DNA from: Paracrocinitomix sp039939375
Lineage (GTDB): Bacteria; Bacteroidota; Bacteroidia; Flavobacteriales_D; Crocinitomicaceae
NCBI GenBank assembly: GCA_039939375.1
Contig: JBDVJO010000011.1
Location: 434,001-498,000 of the forward strand
Reading direction: 5' to 3'
DNA length: 64,000 bases
Shown here: positions 42,379 through 51,090 of the stretch, piece by piece
Numbering within the stretch: the first letter of the stretch is position 1
How the letters are laid out: each line of letters begins with the position of its first letter
The notes under the pieces: generated by a model
Seen by the model: the letters and a program-made list of their open reading frames with translations, nothing else
The model's database searches: none
What the model was told of the DNA's origin: nothing
Program-made: the position numbers and the translations under genes

Positions 42379-43269
42379 TTAGAGTGGCGCAGAATAAAAG
42401 TAGGTTGACTTGACTAATGTAAAAGTACCTTCAGATACAAGATAATAGTTGACAGAGCTTCCTTCAGCTCCCATCCAATCTGTCATAATTTCTACTCCCT
42501 TATCACTTTTAAAGATGGAAATAATTTTGAAGTATTCAGCATCAAAAACGCCACCGTCATCCACTCTCCAAGTGCTCGTTTCGTTATAAATAGCTGGAAA
42601 GTCTAAATAACTATTACCAGATTCGGTTACCCAAACAAGCGACACTAAAACTGAATCTTGTTTCTTTTTAAAATAGGCAAAATAAAGGCTGCCTTCACTG
42701 TTGCTTTCCAGATGATCTGTTGTCACAATTGTCCAGTTTTTGTCTTTTTCTATCGTGGCAATTTGATTAGAATTTAAAACCCGAGAATCATAAGGTGTTG
42801 ACTTGGTCAAATGCTGTCTTTTCTGAATAAATGATTTCGGAGTAAACATAATGGCTTCCCATAAAGGTGCTTTCTGGTCTTGCACTGCAAATAATTCGCC
42901 TTCCATGTTTTTCAGGTTGTATGCGTTTCTTCTGTTATTGTCTTCATCAGTAGCTTTTTGCGAATTTAAATGGACAACATCTAACTTTCCGTTGGAAGAA
43001 AAAGCATAGGTGTAATCTGATACTGAGATACTATCTGGTTTATCAAGCATGATTACCGTATCTCCATCCAAATCCGAAAAGCCAAAAGTAATTTGATTGT
43101 ATTCTGAAAAATCAAGCGGTTCTTGGTTCTCTATAGTGTCTAAACTAATAGTGTCTTCAATTGTCAAGCTATCAGATACATGATCATTCACTGAAATACC
43201 TTCACTGATTTCATTTTCTGATTGACAAGAAAAGATGAGAAAAATTGAAAAGATGAAAAGATATCTCAT
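42379..43269 (-). CDS. Lipoprotein of unknown function
   Basis: A 296-aa lipoprotein with lipobox FSC (C15 in IFLIFSCQSENE), then a short Ser/Asp/Thr-rich linker and a mixed domain. Tyr/Trp-rich beta strands are visible (YNQITFGFSDLDGDT, SEGSLYFAYFKKKQDSVLVSLVWV, AEYFKIISIFKSDKGVEIMTDWMGAEGSSVNYYLV). No family is recognised. It sits between trpS and the pseudouridine synthase, 12 bp downstream of the former and 3 bp upstream of the latter. Confidence 0.7.
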   Translation of the reverse strand: MRYLFIFSIFLIFSCQSENEISEGISVNDHVSDSLTIEDTISLDTIENQEPLDFSEYNQITFGFSDLDGDTVIMLDKPDSISVSDYTYAFSSNGKLDVVHLNSQKATDEDNNRRNAYNLKNMEGELFAVQDQKAPLWEAIMFTPKSFIQKRQHLTKSTPYDSRVLNSNQIATIEKDKNWTIVTTDHLESNSEGSLYFAYFKKKQDSVLVSLVWVTESGNSYLDFPAIYNETSTWRVDDGGVFDAEYFKIISIFKSDKGVEIMTDWMGAEGSSVNYYLVSEGTFTLVKSTYFYSAPL

Positions 43270-43281
43270 ATGCTTTTGAAT

Positions 43282-44250
43282 TTAATAACCTGTTTTAGCT
43301 CTTACTTTTTGCAGTACTGAATCAGCAATAATTTTAGCTTTTGCAGCTCCTTCAGCCAGCACTTTATCCAACTCGCCTTTGTTCTCCATGAAGTAATTGT
43401 ACTTTTCACGCTCTGTTTTGAAGTTTTCTAGAATCAACTCCAAAATCGCTTTCTTCGTGTGACCGTATCCCCATCCACCATTTATGTAATTGTCTCTCAT
43501 GGTAGCTGTTTGCTCGACATTTGCTAATAAGGCATAAATTTTAAAGGCATTACAAGTGTCCGGATCTTTTGATTCTTCTAACTCTAAACTATCCGTTACA
43601 ATACTGTTAATTTGTTTTTTAAGTTTTTTCTCTGGCAAGAAAATATTGATGGTATTCCCTCTGGATTTAGACATTTTATTGCCATCTGTTCCAGGAATCA
43701 ACATGGTGTCTTCTTTCAGTTTAACTTCAGGAACAACAAACATTTCACCCATTTCTGAGTTCATTTTGTTAGCCACTTTTCTGGTGATTTCTAAGTGTTG
43801 CACTTGATCTTTTCCAACCGGAACGAAATCAGCATCATACAATAGAATATCAGCAGCCATTAGCATGGGGTAAACAAAAAGACCGGTGTTTACATCCTCT
43901 AATCGGTCAGATTTATCTTTGAAAGAGTGCGCAAGAGTCAATCTTTGGTAAGGAAAAAAGCAAGACAAATACCAAGTTAATTCAGCCGTTTCTGGTCGGT
44001 CAGATTGCCTGTAAAAAGTTGTTTTAGAAACATCTAAACCACAAGCCAGCCAAGTGGCAGCAACACTGTATGTGTTTTCTCGCATTTCTTCCGCATTTTT
44101 AATTTGCGTTAAAGAATGCAAGTCAGCAATAAACAAGAAAGAATCGTTATTTCCGTCTTCTGCCATGTCAATAGCAGGTTTAATTGCACCTAAAATATTT
44201 CCTAAATGTGGGGTTCCTGTACTTTGGATTCCGGTTAAAATTCTTGCCAT
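43282..44250 (-). CDS. trpS: Tryptophanyl-tRNA synthetase
   Basis: Charges tRNA-Trp in the cytosol. From the ATG at 44250 the protein is 322 aa, the normal size. MARILTGIQSTGTPHLGN contains the class I HIGH-equivalent (residues 11-18), and KMSKS is at 192-196. ADLHSLTQ, WYLSCFFPYQRLTLAHSFKDKS and GKDQVQHLEITR are also conserved. The open frame extends upstream to 44394 but the extra residues are not family-like. It diverges from plsC with a 92-bp gap. Confidence 0.96.
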   Translation of the reverse strand: MARILTGIQSTGTPHLGNILGAIKPAIDMAEDGNNDSFLFIADLHSLTQIKNAEEMRENTYSVAATWLACGLDVSKTTFYRQSDRPETAELTWYLSCFFPYQRLTLAHSFKDKSDRLEDVNTGLFVYPMLMAADILLYDADFVPVGKDQVQHLEITRKVANKMNSEMGEMFVVPEVKLKEDTMLIPGTDGNKMSKSRGNTINIFLPEKKLKKQINSIVTDSLELEESKDPDTCNAFKIYALLANVEQTATMRDNYINGGWGYGHTKKAILELILENFKTEREKYNYFMENKGELDKVLAEGAAKAKIIADSVLQKVRAKTGY

Positions 44251-44327
44251 TTTACTTTTTCTTTGACACAAAATTATCATTTTTTGATTTATATTTCGTT
44301 CTAAGTGCAACTGCCCAAGACATTCAC

Positions 44328-44335
44328 TATCTTTA
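44328..44335 (+). promoter_or_regulatory. Near-consensus -7 box before plsC
   Basis: TATCTTTA matches TAnnTTTG at seven of eight positions and ends seven bases before the plsC ATG, again implying a very short leader. Confidence 0.3.
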
Positions 44336-44342
44336 CGCCCCC

Positions 44343-45110
44343 ATGAAATATTTGCTTTTGCCATTTGTCGTGTTGTACCGCATCTATTTTGCACTTGTAT
44401 TTTTCATAGTGCTATTAGTGATGTACCCGATATTTTGGTTGCTTTTATTGAACGATAACCACTTTGAAAAAGTGTTTAGGTTGAAGGTTGCTACCTCAAG
44501 AATCATTTTGTTTTTAGACTTTATTTATGTCAATAAAATTGAGGTACCAAAATTACCGTTAGACGGACCTTATGTGATTTGCTCAAATCACAGTTCTTAT
44601 TTAGATATCATTCAGATGTATCCCATTTTACCAAAAACGAAATTCATGTTTATTGGTAAAGCTGAATTATTGAGATGGCCTGTAATCAATATCTTTTTTA
44701 AACGAATGGATATTGGCGTGAATAGAGAAAAAAGACATTCAGCTATGAAATCGATTATCAGAGCCAAACAAGAAATTGCAAAGGGCTGGTCGATTGTGAT
44801 TTACCCTGAAGGAACAATTCCTATGAATACACCTACTTTAGGGCCGTTTAAAGCTGGTGCTTTTAAAATGGCAATTGAAGAACAAGTGCCGATTTTACCC
44901 ATTACCTTAATTGATACTTGGAAGTTGTTTGATTCAGATCCACCCCTAACTGCAAAGGCAAGACCTGGTGTTTCTCGTGTTATTATTCATGAGCCAATTT
45001 CTACAAAGGGCTTAGAAAAGAAAGATTTAGTAAATTTGCGTCAGCAAACCTTTGACACGATCAACGGTCCATTGTTAAAGTACAATAAAGAAGAAATAGA
45101 AAAAGGGTAA
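44343..45110 (+). CDS. plsC: 1-acyl-sn-glycerol-3-phosphate acyltransferase
   Basis: A 255-aa membrane-associated acyltransferase making phosphatidic acid. Two hydrophobic N-terminal helices (about 3-35) precede the acyltransferase motifs NHSSYLD (H83, D88) and YPEGT (154-158), with GAFKMAIEEQVPILPITLI further on. The ATG at 44343 gives the normal length; an upstream in-frame ATG at 44184 lies inside the divergent trpS gene and is rejected. gatC begins one base after its stop. Confidence 0.93.
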   Translation: MKYLLLPFVVLYRIYFALVFFIVLLVMYPIFWLLLLNDNHFEKVFRLKVATSRIILFLDFIYVNKIEVPKLPLDGPYVICSNHSSYLDIIQMYPILPKTKFMFIGKAELLRWPVINIFFKRMDIGVNREKRHSAMKSIIRAKQEIAKGWSIVIYPEGTIPMNTPTLGPFKAGAFKMAIEEQVPILPITLIDTWKLFDSDPPLTAKARPGVSRVIIHEPISTKGLEKKDLVNLRQQTFDTINGPLLKYNKEEIEKG

Positions 45111-45111
45111 G

Positions 45112-45402
45112 ATGGAAATTACAGACGATTTAGTTGAGCACATTGCACACTTAGCAAGATTAGAGTTTGAAGGTGAGAAGAAAGAAGCCATCAAAGCTGA
45201 TTTAACTAAGATTATTGGGTTTGTTGATCAATTGGCTGAGGTAGACACTGAAGGGGTTGAGCCATTAATTTTTATGTCAGATTCTATCAATGTATTGCGA
45301 GAAGATGAGGTAAAAGAAACCATTACTCAAGTTGAAGCACTTAAAAATGCACCTCACAAAGATTCAGACTATTTCAAGATCGCGAAGGTGTTGAATAAAT
45401 AA
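45112..45402 (+). CDS. gatC: Asp/Glu-tRNA amidotransferase subunit C
   Basis: A 96-aa subunit of the GatCAB complex that amidates misacylated Glu-tRNA-Gln or Asp-tRNA-Asn. The N-terminal LVEHIAHLARLEFEGEKKEAI and central LAEVDTEGVEPLIFM are characteristic, as is PHKDSDYFKIAKVL at the end. gatA and gatB are not adjacent, as is usual in Bacteroidota. Its stop overlaps the histidine kinase ATG by one base. Confidence 0.94.
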   Translation: MEITDDLVEHIAHLARLEFEGEKKEAIKADLTKIIGFVDQLAEVDTEGVEPLIFMSDSINVLREDEVKETITQVEALKNAPHKDSDYFKIAKVLNK

Positions 45403-47267
45403 TGACTTTTAGTCTACATAAGAACTTCGTTTTATTTTACTGTTTTTTGTCCGTTTCATTGACAGGTAATGCCTTTGAAAATGATTCACTCTACATAGAC
45501 AGTTTACTTAGTAGGTCAATACAGGCGCCAGAACTAAAAGATTCAATTTTAGATGTTATTGAGTCTAATGATAAGTTCATTAATAATGACTTTGATTATT
45601 TAGACGATTACTATTATTTGGCGGCTCGGTACTTTTATATTTCGAGAGACATAGAGCGGTCTGAAGCGTATATGCTGAAAGGAATTAATTTGTGTAAGAC
45701 GAAGATGCGCGTAAGACATCTTTCAAAGTTTTATAACCTTAAGGCCAGTATTCTTTCACTTCAGGGCGATTACACAGCCAGTATAGAGTATTTCAAAAAG
45801 TCTTCAGAAATCATGGATTATTTTGGAGATAAATATGCCGCTGCATTGGTGAAAAATAACATTGCTAATATTTTTATCAGTCTAAGAGACTACGTTTCTG
45901 CGAGTCAATATGCACTTGATTCGTACACCTACTTAAAATCTGTTGAAGATTCGGTATATCTACCTTCAATCGCTGGTATACTAGCCATAGCGGAAGTAAA
46001 AACTGACAGCTTAGAAAAGGCTGAAATGCACGCTGAAGAATGTCTTCAATTATCGGAATCAACTTCGAATATAATTGGATTGATTGTCGGTAATTATGCC
46101 CAAGGCGATATATACGTTAAAAGGCAAAAAATTCAAGCATCTATCACTAGTTATGAAAGCTCAATGAGTTTAGCATCAACTTATCTTCAAAAACATTACG
46201 TTTTGTTAAATATGGTAGCTTTAACTAAGGCGACTTATTTACTGGGTGATTACAAAGCATCTGTAAAGTACGGAACAGAAGCTTTGGCTGAAAGTGAACT
46301 TCAGAATAACAAAAATGTTCAGTATTCTATCCGTAAGTATTTGTCATATGCTTTGGCAGAAGATGGTAATTTTCAATTGGCATTTGAGAATTTGAAAGTG
46401 GCACACAATAGTTATTTGGAGCAGTCTGGAGAAGAAAACCAGGAAATTATCAATGAAATCCTGATTAAATATGAAACAGAAAAAAAGGAAAAAGAAATCG
46501 CGAAAAACGCTTTAACTATTGCTGAAAATGAAACTCAACTTCAAAAACAAAGTCTTTTTATAAGCTTGTTAATTGGGTGCTCAATCCTTTTAATAGTTAT
46601 TTACGTTTATTATCGCCGACATCAAAAATTGAAGTTTTTGCGTAGTACGTTTGAATTTGAAAAGAAAATGATGACCGCCATCCAAGATGGTGAAGAGTTA
46701 GAAAGAAACAGGATATCCACAGAATTGCATGATGGTCTTGCTTCAGAGGTGGCTGGATTAAAAATGAAAGTTGAACTCATGAAAACCGAGGATCAACCCG
46801 ACTTAAATAATATAGAACATCTGCTTCAGAATATCCATGAAGAAATAAGAAAGGTTTCACATAATTTAATGCCAGTAGATTTTAATTCAACAACATTAGC
46901 GCAAGTACTTAAAAACTATTGTGAAGAAAATTCAATTCCAAACTCAAAGCTCTACTTTAATGGTCAATTAGATGTCAATTTGGACAATAAGAGAAGTACT
47001 ATAATTTACAGAGTTTGTCAAGAATTGATCGCAAATGCAAGAGTTCACGGAGCCGCTCAAAATTGTTATTTGCAGTTACTTTCACAAAAAGATGAACTTG
47101 TTTTGACCGTTGAAGATGATGGTGTGGGCTTTAACCCTAAAGAAATAAAAAAAGGACAAGGCTTAAAAAGTATTGAAGATAGATTGGCCTTGATTCAAGG
47201 CGAGATAAAAATAGAAAGTGAAAAAGGAACAGGTTGTTTAATTCAGATTAAAGTCAAAATTTCATGA
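45402..47267 (+). CDS. TPR-containing sensor histidine kinase (HisKA_3)
   Basis: A 621-aa membrane kinase. A signal/anchor (about 8-24) precedes a long tetratricopeptide repeat sensor (about 70-350), a coiled coil (EKKEKEIAKNALTIAENETQLQKQ), one membrane helix (about 384-404) and a HisKA_3 dimerisation domain. H443 lies in RISTELHDGLASEVAG. The ATPase end shows VCQELIANARVHGAA and DDGVGFNP, then GQGLKSIEDRLA. It overlaps gatC by one base and the response regulator by four, so the kinase-regulator pair is one unit. The stimulus is unknown. Confidence 0.93.
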   Translation: MTFSLHKNFVLFYCFLSVSLTGNAFENDSLYIDSLLSRSIQAPELKDSILDVIESNDKFINNDFDYLDDYYYLAARYFYISRDIERSEAYMLKGINLCKTKMRVRHLSKFYNLKASILSLQGDYTASIEYFKKSSEIMDYFGDKYAAALVKNNIANIFISLRDYVSASQYALDSYTYLKSVEDSVYLPSIAGILAIAEVKTDSLEKAEMHAEECLQLSESTSNIIGLIVGNYAQGDIYVKRQKIQASITSYESSMSLASTYLQKHYVLLNMVALTKATYLLGDYKASVKYGTEALAESELQNNKNVQYSIRKYLSYALAEDGNFQLAFENLKVAHNSYLEQSGEENQEIINEILIKYETEKKEKEIAKNALTIAENETQLQKQSLFISLLIGCSILLIVIYVYYRRHQKLKFLRSTFEFEKKMMTAIQDGEELERNRISTELHDGLASEVAGLKMKVELMKTEDQPDLNNIEHLLQNIHEEIRKVSHNLMPVDFNSTTLAQVLKNYCEENSIPNSKLYFNGQLDVNLDNKRSTIIYRVCQELIANARVHGAAQNCYLQLLSQKDELVLTVEDDGVGFNPKEIKKGQGLKSIEDRLALIQGEIKIESEKGTGCLIQIKVKIS

Positions 47268-47869
47268 AGATATTAATTGCAGATGACCACCACCTAATTC
47301 TAGAAGGCCTTCAAAATGCGATTGAAAGAAATAGGCCAGAATATCAAGTAGATGCAGCAATTAACAAGGCGGAATTAGATGGGTTGTTAAGTGCAAATAA
47401 TTATGATTTGCTTTTGTTGGATGTTAAATTCGGCAGAGATAATGCCAAGACTTTTATTGCAGATTTAAAAGAGCAGTACCCTTTATTAAAAATCGTAATA
47501 ATTTCAAGTTCTAATGATTTTTTGACCGTACAGTTCCTAAAAAATGCTGGAGTAAATGGTTATGTATTGAAGTCTGATTCTTTGGTTGAGGTGCTTTCGG
47601 CTGTTCGAGCCGTAGCAAATGGTGAAAACTATTTTAGCGCTAGCTTACCTGAAATTAGTTCAACGTCAGATGAAATCGTCATTACCCCAAGAGAGCGTGA
47701 AGTGCTTAAGTTGATAATGCAAGAAAAATCGACAAAAAATATTGCTGAAGATTTAAATAAATCTGTCAAAACAATTGAAATGCACCGCACCAACTTATTT
47801 CTGAAGTTAGGCGTGAAAAATATCGCAGGTTTGGTTAAGAAAACAATCTTGTTAGGGTTGTTGGATTAA
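47264..47869 (+). CDS. LuxR/NarL-family response regulator
   Basis: A 201-aa regulator. The receiver domain (1-120) has the phosphoacceptor D53 (DLLLLDVKF), the acidic pair ADDHH and the conserved Lys in GYVLKSDS. The C-terminal LuxR helix-turn-helix is ITPREREVLKLIMQEKSTKNIAEDLNKSVKTIEMHRTNLFLKLGVKN. Overlap of 4 bp with the TPR kinase shows they are partners. The direct target may be the following beta-helix lipoprotein gene, which is inference from position. Confidence 0.95.
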   Translation: MKILIADDHHLILEGLQNAIERNRPEYQVDAAINKAELDGLLSANNYDLLLLDVKFGRDNAKTFIADLKEQYPLLKIVIISSSNDFLTVQFLKNAGVNGYVLKSDSLVEVLSAVRAVANGENYFSASLPEISSTSDEIVITPREREVLKLIMQEKSTKNIAEDLNKSVKTIEMHRTNLFLKLGVKNIAGLVKKTILLGLLD

Positions 47870-47936
47870 TTATCAACCTAGGGAAAACCCTATAAAATCT
47901 CATTGTGCTTTTGTTGACCTTTGTAAAAAAAACACA

Positions 47937-49154
47937 ATGAAAAAGACTTATTTAATAATTTCAATCATGGTGCTGACAGGTTTAACTTCTTGTAAAAAGG
48001 AAGGTTGTACTGATCCTGCAGCAGATAATTATTCTCAAAATGCCCAAGAGGATGATGGTTCTTGTGATTACACAGTAGAGGCTTTAACAGAAGATATTAC
48101 AACGCCAACCACTCTCGGAGGCAATATGATAGAAGTTTGTGGGGATATTAGTGTGAGTTCAGATTTGACTATACAGGCTGGAGCAACGCTCGTAATGTGC
48201 GCTGGCGCTTCAATTACAATTGAAGAGACCGGTTATCTTAATGCGGTAGGTACTGCTTCAAGTCCAATCGTATTTAAAGGAGCTACAGAAACAAAAGGAT
48301 TTTGGGAAGGAATCGCAATAAAATCAAATAACCCCAATAATAAATTAGAATATGTAACGGTAAAAGATGCTGGTACCTATTGGGGATGGGAGTTTGCAAA
48401 CGTTTTTGTAAAAAGTGGCGCTAAACTTGAGTTGCGAAATTCAACAATAGATAATAGCGATAACATTGGCTTATTTGTTTCAGAAAGTGCAACATTGAGC
48501 AATTTCTCAAATAATACCTTTTCAAACAATACTACTGGTTTAGATTTACATGTAGCCAACTTGGATGAAATTGACGAATCAAGTAATTACAACCAAGGAA
48601 ATACTAATGATTTTATTAATGTTAGAAGTGGAACAATTAGCAGTGATGCGAATTGGGTAGCAACCACAACACCTTATTTGTTTTCTGGTGTTTATATAGA
48701 AGCTGGGGTGTCAATAGATCCAGGAGCTATTCTTTTAATGGAGGCTGATTCTTATATTCAGGTAAATTCAACAGGATATTTAAATGCAACCGGAACTACT
48801 TCTGAAAAAATTGAAATTAAAGGAAGGTATGCTTCTCCAGGTTTTTGGGATGGAATGAAAATAGGTTCAAACAATCCAAATAACCAATTGGCGAATGCTA
48901 TAATTTCAGACGGTGGATCTTACTGGGGATATGATTATGCAAATATTTACCTAGATGGAGCACTAGTAATGGATGACTGTCAAGTTTCTAATGCGAATAG
49001 TTGGGGCTTAAATATTACAAATTCATCAAGCATTAATTCAGGTGGTTCAAATCAAACTGATGCTGCTGGAGTGGAAAGTAATAACACTTTCAGTAATAAT
49101 GGAACGGGGTCAAATGCAAGCTGTTCAAATGGCTGTGGAGTGAACTTCGAATAA
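47937..49154 (+). CDS. Beta-helix-like lipoprotein with internal duplication
   Basis: A 405-aa lipoprotein (lipobox LTSC, C19). A short N-terminal CTDPAADNYSQNAQEDDGSC module, common in Flavobacteriales surface proteins, leads into two similar halves. Both share the order IQAGATLVMCAGAS / IEAGVSIDPGAILLM, TGYLNAVGT/TGYLNATGT, KGFWEGIAIKSNNPNN / PGFWDGMKIGSNNPNN and GTYWGWEFANVFV / GSYWGYDYANIYL. The pattern fits a right-handed beta-helix adhesin or scaffold. Ligand unknown. It follows the two-component genes and ends with a strong terminator. Confidence 0.75.
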   Translation: MKKTYLIISIMVLTGLTSCKKEGCTDPAADNYSQNAQEDDGSCDYTVEALTEDITTPTTLGGNMIEVCGDISVSSDLTIQAGATLVMCAGASITIEETGYLNAVGTASSPIVFKGATETKGFWEGIAIKSNNPNNKLEYVTVKDAGTYWGWEFANVFVKSGAKLELRNSTIDNSDNIGLFVSESATLSNFSNNTFSNNTTGLDLHVANLDEIDESSNYNQGNTNDFINVRSGTISSDANWVATTTPYLFSGVYIEAGVSIDPGAILLMEADSYIQVNSTGYLNATGTTSEKIEIKGRYASPGFWDGMKIGSNNPNNQLANAIISDGGSYWGYDYANIYLDGALVMDDCQVSNANSWGLNITNSSSINSGGSNQTDAAGVESNNTFSNNGTGSNASCSNGCGVNFE

Positions 49155-49174
49155 AGTAAACCCAAATTAAATTG

Positions 49175-49207
49175 AAAAAGGAGGCGCATTAAACGCCTCC
49201 TTTTTTT
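49175..49207 (+). terminator. Rho-independent terminator of the beta-helix lipoprotein gene
   Basis: Five A, GGAGGCG, loop CATTAAA, CGCCTCC, then seven T. The perfect stem starts 26 bp after the stop. Confidence 0.93.
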
Positions 49208-49215
49208 ATGTCGAT

Positions 49216-49248
49216 AAAAAAGCATTTGCGGAAATCGCAAATGCTTTT
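49216..49248. terminator. Second hairpin, bidirectional
   Basis: AAAAGCATTTGCG-GAAAT-CGCAAATGCTTTT, a perfect 13-bp stem with a five-base loop. On the minus strand it is followed by a T run (the plus-strand A run at 49216-49221). Confidence 0.8.
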
Positions 49249-49328
49249 CAGCTGTTACAATATTCAATTCTAAAAAAAGAAGTGTCTAAGATATCTTTGG
49301 TGTAGAATAAGACATAAAAGATCGGATA

Positions 49329-49369
49329 AAAAAAGAAGCCAGACCTTACCGTTGTAAGTATCTGGCTTC
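49329..49369 (-). terminator. Third hairpin, terminator-like on the minus strand
   Basis: GAAGCCAGA / TCTGGCTTC with an inner CTTAC / GTAAG stem. On the minus strand it is followed by seven T (plus-strand A run at 49328-49334). There is no annotated minus-strand gene within 1 kb upstream of it. Confidence 0.6.
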
Positions 49370-49489
49370 ACCCAAAATCCACGAATCAATTAGTCTAATT
49401 CAGTTAAGGAAATTGCGATAACCGTGCCAACAAATGGCCAAAAAGTGATTTTAAGAAATATTTAACATTTATATGTACCTTGAGAAACC

Positions 49490-50425
49490 ATGAAAAAACT
49501 ACTATTTAGCTTAGTAATTATTTTGTCATCAGTAAGTTATAGTCAAGAGTCGGTAGATTTGGCTAATGTTTACTTCAGAACCTCACCAGCAAACTCTTTT
49601 GATAATCCTTTTGGTGAAAAACGACATTTTAATATGTATGTGGTGGATGCTAAACTGCCAATTGTGTTAAATGACAAAAACATTTTTATTCTCGGACTTG
49701 AATATAATCATCAAACTATTACAACTTATCCAAACCCTTTTGGTGTTTATCTTGATTATACCATGTCTTCTTCTATGCTGCAATTAGGGCTTGAACATAA
49801 ATGGAATAATAAGTCTAAAATGCTGTTCATGGCAATTCCTAGATATAACACTGATTTTAATAAAACAACGAACGCTCCTTTTCAATTAGGAGGTTTAGCA
49901 TTGGGAACAACAAAACGATCAGAAAATTTTGAATGGAAGTACGGAGCTTATTACAACGGAGAATTTTTCGGACCAATGCTAGTGCCATTATTTGGTTTTA
50001 ATTGGAAAATTAATGACCAGATGCGTTTTAAATTGGTAATTCCACTGAATTTTGAGTACTCGTATCAACCCAAGTCTTGGTTCAGAACAGGAGTTCGATT
50101 TGAAGGGGTGAACGGGTCATATCAAGCGCAGTTAGTGGATGGGCAAAATTGGTCAGATTATTATATGGATCGTGCTGACAATAATGTTTGGGCTTTCACT
50201 GAGTTTCACATAGGTAAAAACGTTTGGTTCCATTTAAAAGCGGGTCATTCTGTTCTTAGAAAGTACAGAAGATTTTCTCCAGATGATAAAATGAGTTTGA
50301 AACTAGGGCCAGTTAATATTGGCGATTCAAGAAACTTTGATAATCCAAAAGACATCCCTTCTCTCATTGATAATGGTTATTCTTTTGAAGCAAGGTTTAT
50401 TTATCGATTACCTTTAGATAAATAA
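49490..50425 (+). CDS. Outer-membrane beta-barrel protein (DUF6268-like)
   Basis: A 311-aa protein with signal peptide (about 1-18). The rest alternates short hydrophobic beta strands with turns rich in Asn/Asp/Gly and aromatic residues at strand ends (FILGLEYNHQTITTY, MLFMAIPRYNTDF, FEWKYGAYYNGEFFGPMLVPLFGFNW, MRFKLVIPLNFEYSY), ending FEARFIYRLPLDK with a near-terminal aromatic. This matches the DUF6268-type barrels seen in Bacteroidota. The function is unknown. Monocistronic. Confidence 0.75.
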   Translation: MKKLLFSLVIILSSVSYSQESVDLANVYFRTSPANSFDNPFGEKRHFNMYVVDAKLPIVLNDKNIFILGLEYNHQTITTYPNPFGVYLDYTMSSSMLQLGLEHKWNNKSKMLFMAIPRYNTDFNKTTNAPFQLGGLALGTTKRSENFEWKYGAYYNGEFFGPMLVPLFGFNWKINDQMRFKLVIPLNFEYSYQPKSWFRTGVRFEGVNGSYQAQLVDGQNWSDYYMDRADNNVWAFTEFHIGKNVWFHLKAGHSVLRKYRRFSPDDKMSLKLGPVNIGDSRNFDNPKDIPSLIDNGYSFEARFIYRLPLDK

Positions 50426-50452
50426 AAAAGGGAACTAAAATTAGCTCCCTTT
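50424..50452 (-). terminator. Terminator of the FKBP isomerase gene
   Basis: AAAGGGA-A-CTAA / TTAG-C-TCCCTTT with a two-base loop and one mismatch. On the minus strand it is followed by a six-T run, 15 bp after the slyD-like gene's stop. It also lies just after the plus-strand barrel gene and may act on both. Confidence 0.75.
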
Positions 50453-50466
50453 AAGTTGATTGTTTT

Positions 50467-50949
50467 TTAATGTTCGTGTCCACCAGGTCCGTGAACATGA
50501 CCATGAGAAATCTCTTCTTCTGTCGCTTCTCTAACTTCTTCAACTTTTACATCAAAATGTAAAGTCATGTCTGCTAAAGGGTGATTTAAGTCTAAAACAA
50601 CGTCATTTCCTTCAATAGAAGTAATTACCGCAATTGCCGGTCCGTGCTCTGTATCTAACTGAACTTGCATTCCAACTTTCATTTCTTCGTCTCCTTGAAA
50701 TCCGTCTTTTGCAACTGTCTTTAACAAATCATCTCTTCTTGATCCGTATCCATCTTCTGGCTTGATAACAACTTGCATTTCTTCTCCTGCCGCTTTTCCA
50801 TTTAGTTCGTTTTCTAAACCTGGAATTAATTGTCCAACACCATGTAAGTAAACAAGTGGTGACCTTCCTTCTGAAGTGTCTAATAATTCTCCTTCACCAT
50901 TTTTTAAAGTGTAATTAAGTGAAACCACTGTGTTTTGTGCAATTTGCAT
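50467..50949 (-). CDS. FKBP-type peptidyl-prolyl isomerase (SlyD-like)
   Basis: A 160-aa cytosolic isomerase/chaperone. The split FKBP domain encloses an IF (chaperone) insert: VSLNYTLKNGEGELLDTSEGRSPLVYLHGVGQLIPGLENEL ... GYGSRRDDLLKTV ... DLNHPLADMTLHFDVKVEEVREA, as in SlyD. The C-terminal tail is His-rich (SHGHVHGPGGHEH), which in SlyD binds nickel. A -7 box is found 17 bases before the ATG. Confidence 0.93.
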   Translation of the reverse strand: MQIAQNTVVSLNYTLKNGEGELLDTSEGRSPLVYLHGVGQLIPGLENELNGKAAGEEMQVVIKPEDGYGSRRDDLLKTVAKDGFQGDEEMKVGMQVQLDTEHGPAIAVITSIEGNDVVLDLNHPLADMTLHFDVKVEEVREATEEEISHGHVHGPGGHEH

Positions 50950-50966
50950 ATTGTTTATTTTGGGCT

Positions 50967-50974
50967 CAAAGGTA
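50967..50974 (-). promoter_or_regulatory. Bacteroidota -7 box before the FKBP isomerase gene
   Basis: Minus-strand TACCTTTG, an exact TAnnTTTG match, 17 bases before the ATG at 50949. The -33 region has only TTTA. Confidence 0.5.
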
Positions 50975-51035
50975 AGGGCTTTTTTTTAAACGGTCGGTTT
51001 TAAAGGGGGTTAACCTCTTTCAACCCTTTTTATTT

Positions 51036-51067
51036 AAAAAAAGAGAATGCCATTGCTGACATCCTCT
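51036..51067 (-). terminator. Terminator of the dps operon
   Basis: Minus-strand AGAGGATG / CATTCTCT (8-bp stem with one G-T pair, ten-base loop), then seven T, 23 bp after the dps stop. Confidence 0.75.
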
Positions 51068-51090
51068 TCCTCACCTATAATTGGGGTTAA

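Larger units (their letters stand above)
49155..49489. other. Intergenic region with three successive hairpins
   Basis: 335 bp between the beta-helix lipoprotein and the DUF6268-type gene. It contains a plus-strand terminator (49175-49207), a perfect 13-bp hairpin with U tracts on both strands (49216-49248) and a stem with U tract on the minus strand only (49329-49369). No open reading frame in it is convincing. The minus-strand stem has no minus-strand gene upstream of it, so a small RNA or a relic is possible. Confidence 0.65.

Noticed and set aside
44184..44342. Longer plsC start at 44184
   Set aside because: It would lie within the divergent trpS N-terminus, and the extra residues are not acyltransferase-like; ATG at 44343 fits.
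44251..44394. Longer trpS start at 44394
   Set aside because: The extra 48 residues are not aligned with TrpRS; MARILTGIQ at 44250 is the family start.
49052..49267. Minus-strand 71-aa frame across the lipoprotein end
   Set aside because: It runs through a terminator hairpin and is antisense to the beta-helix gene.
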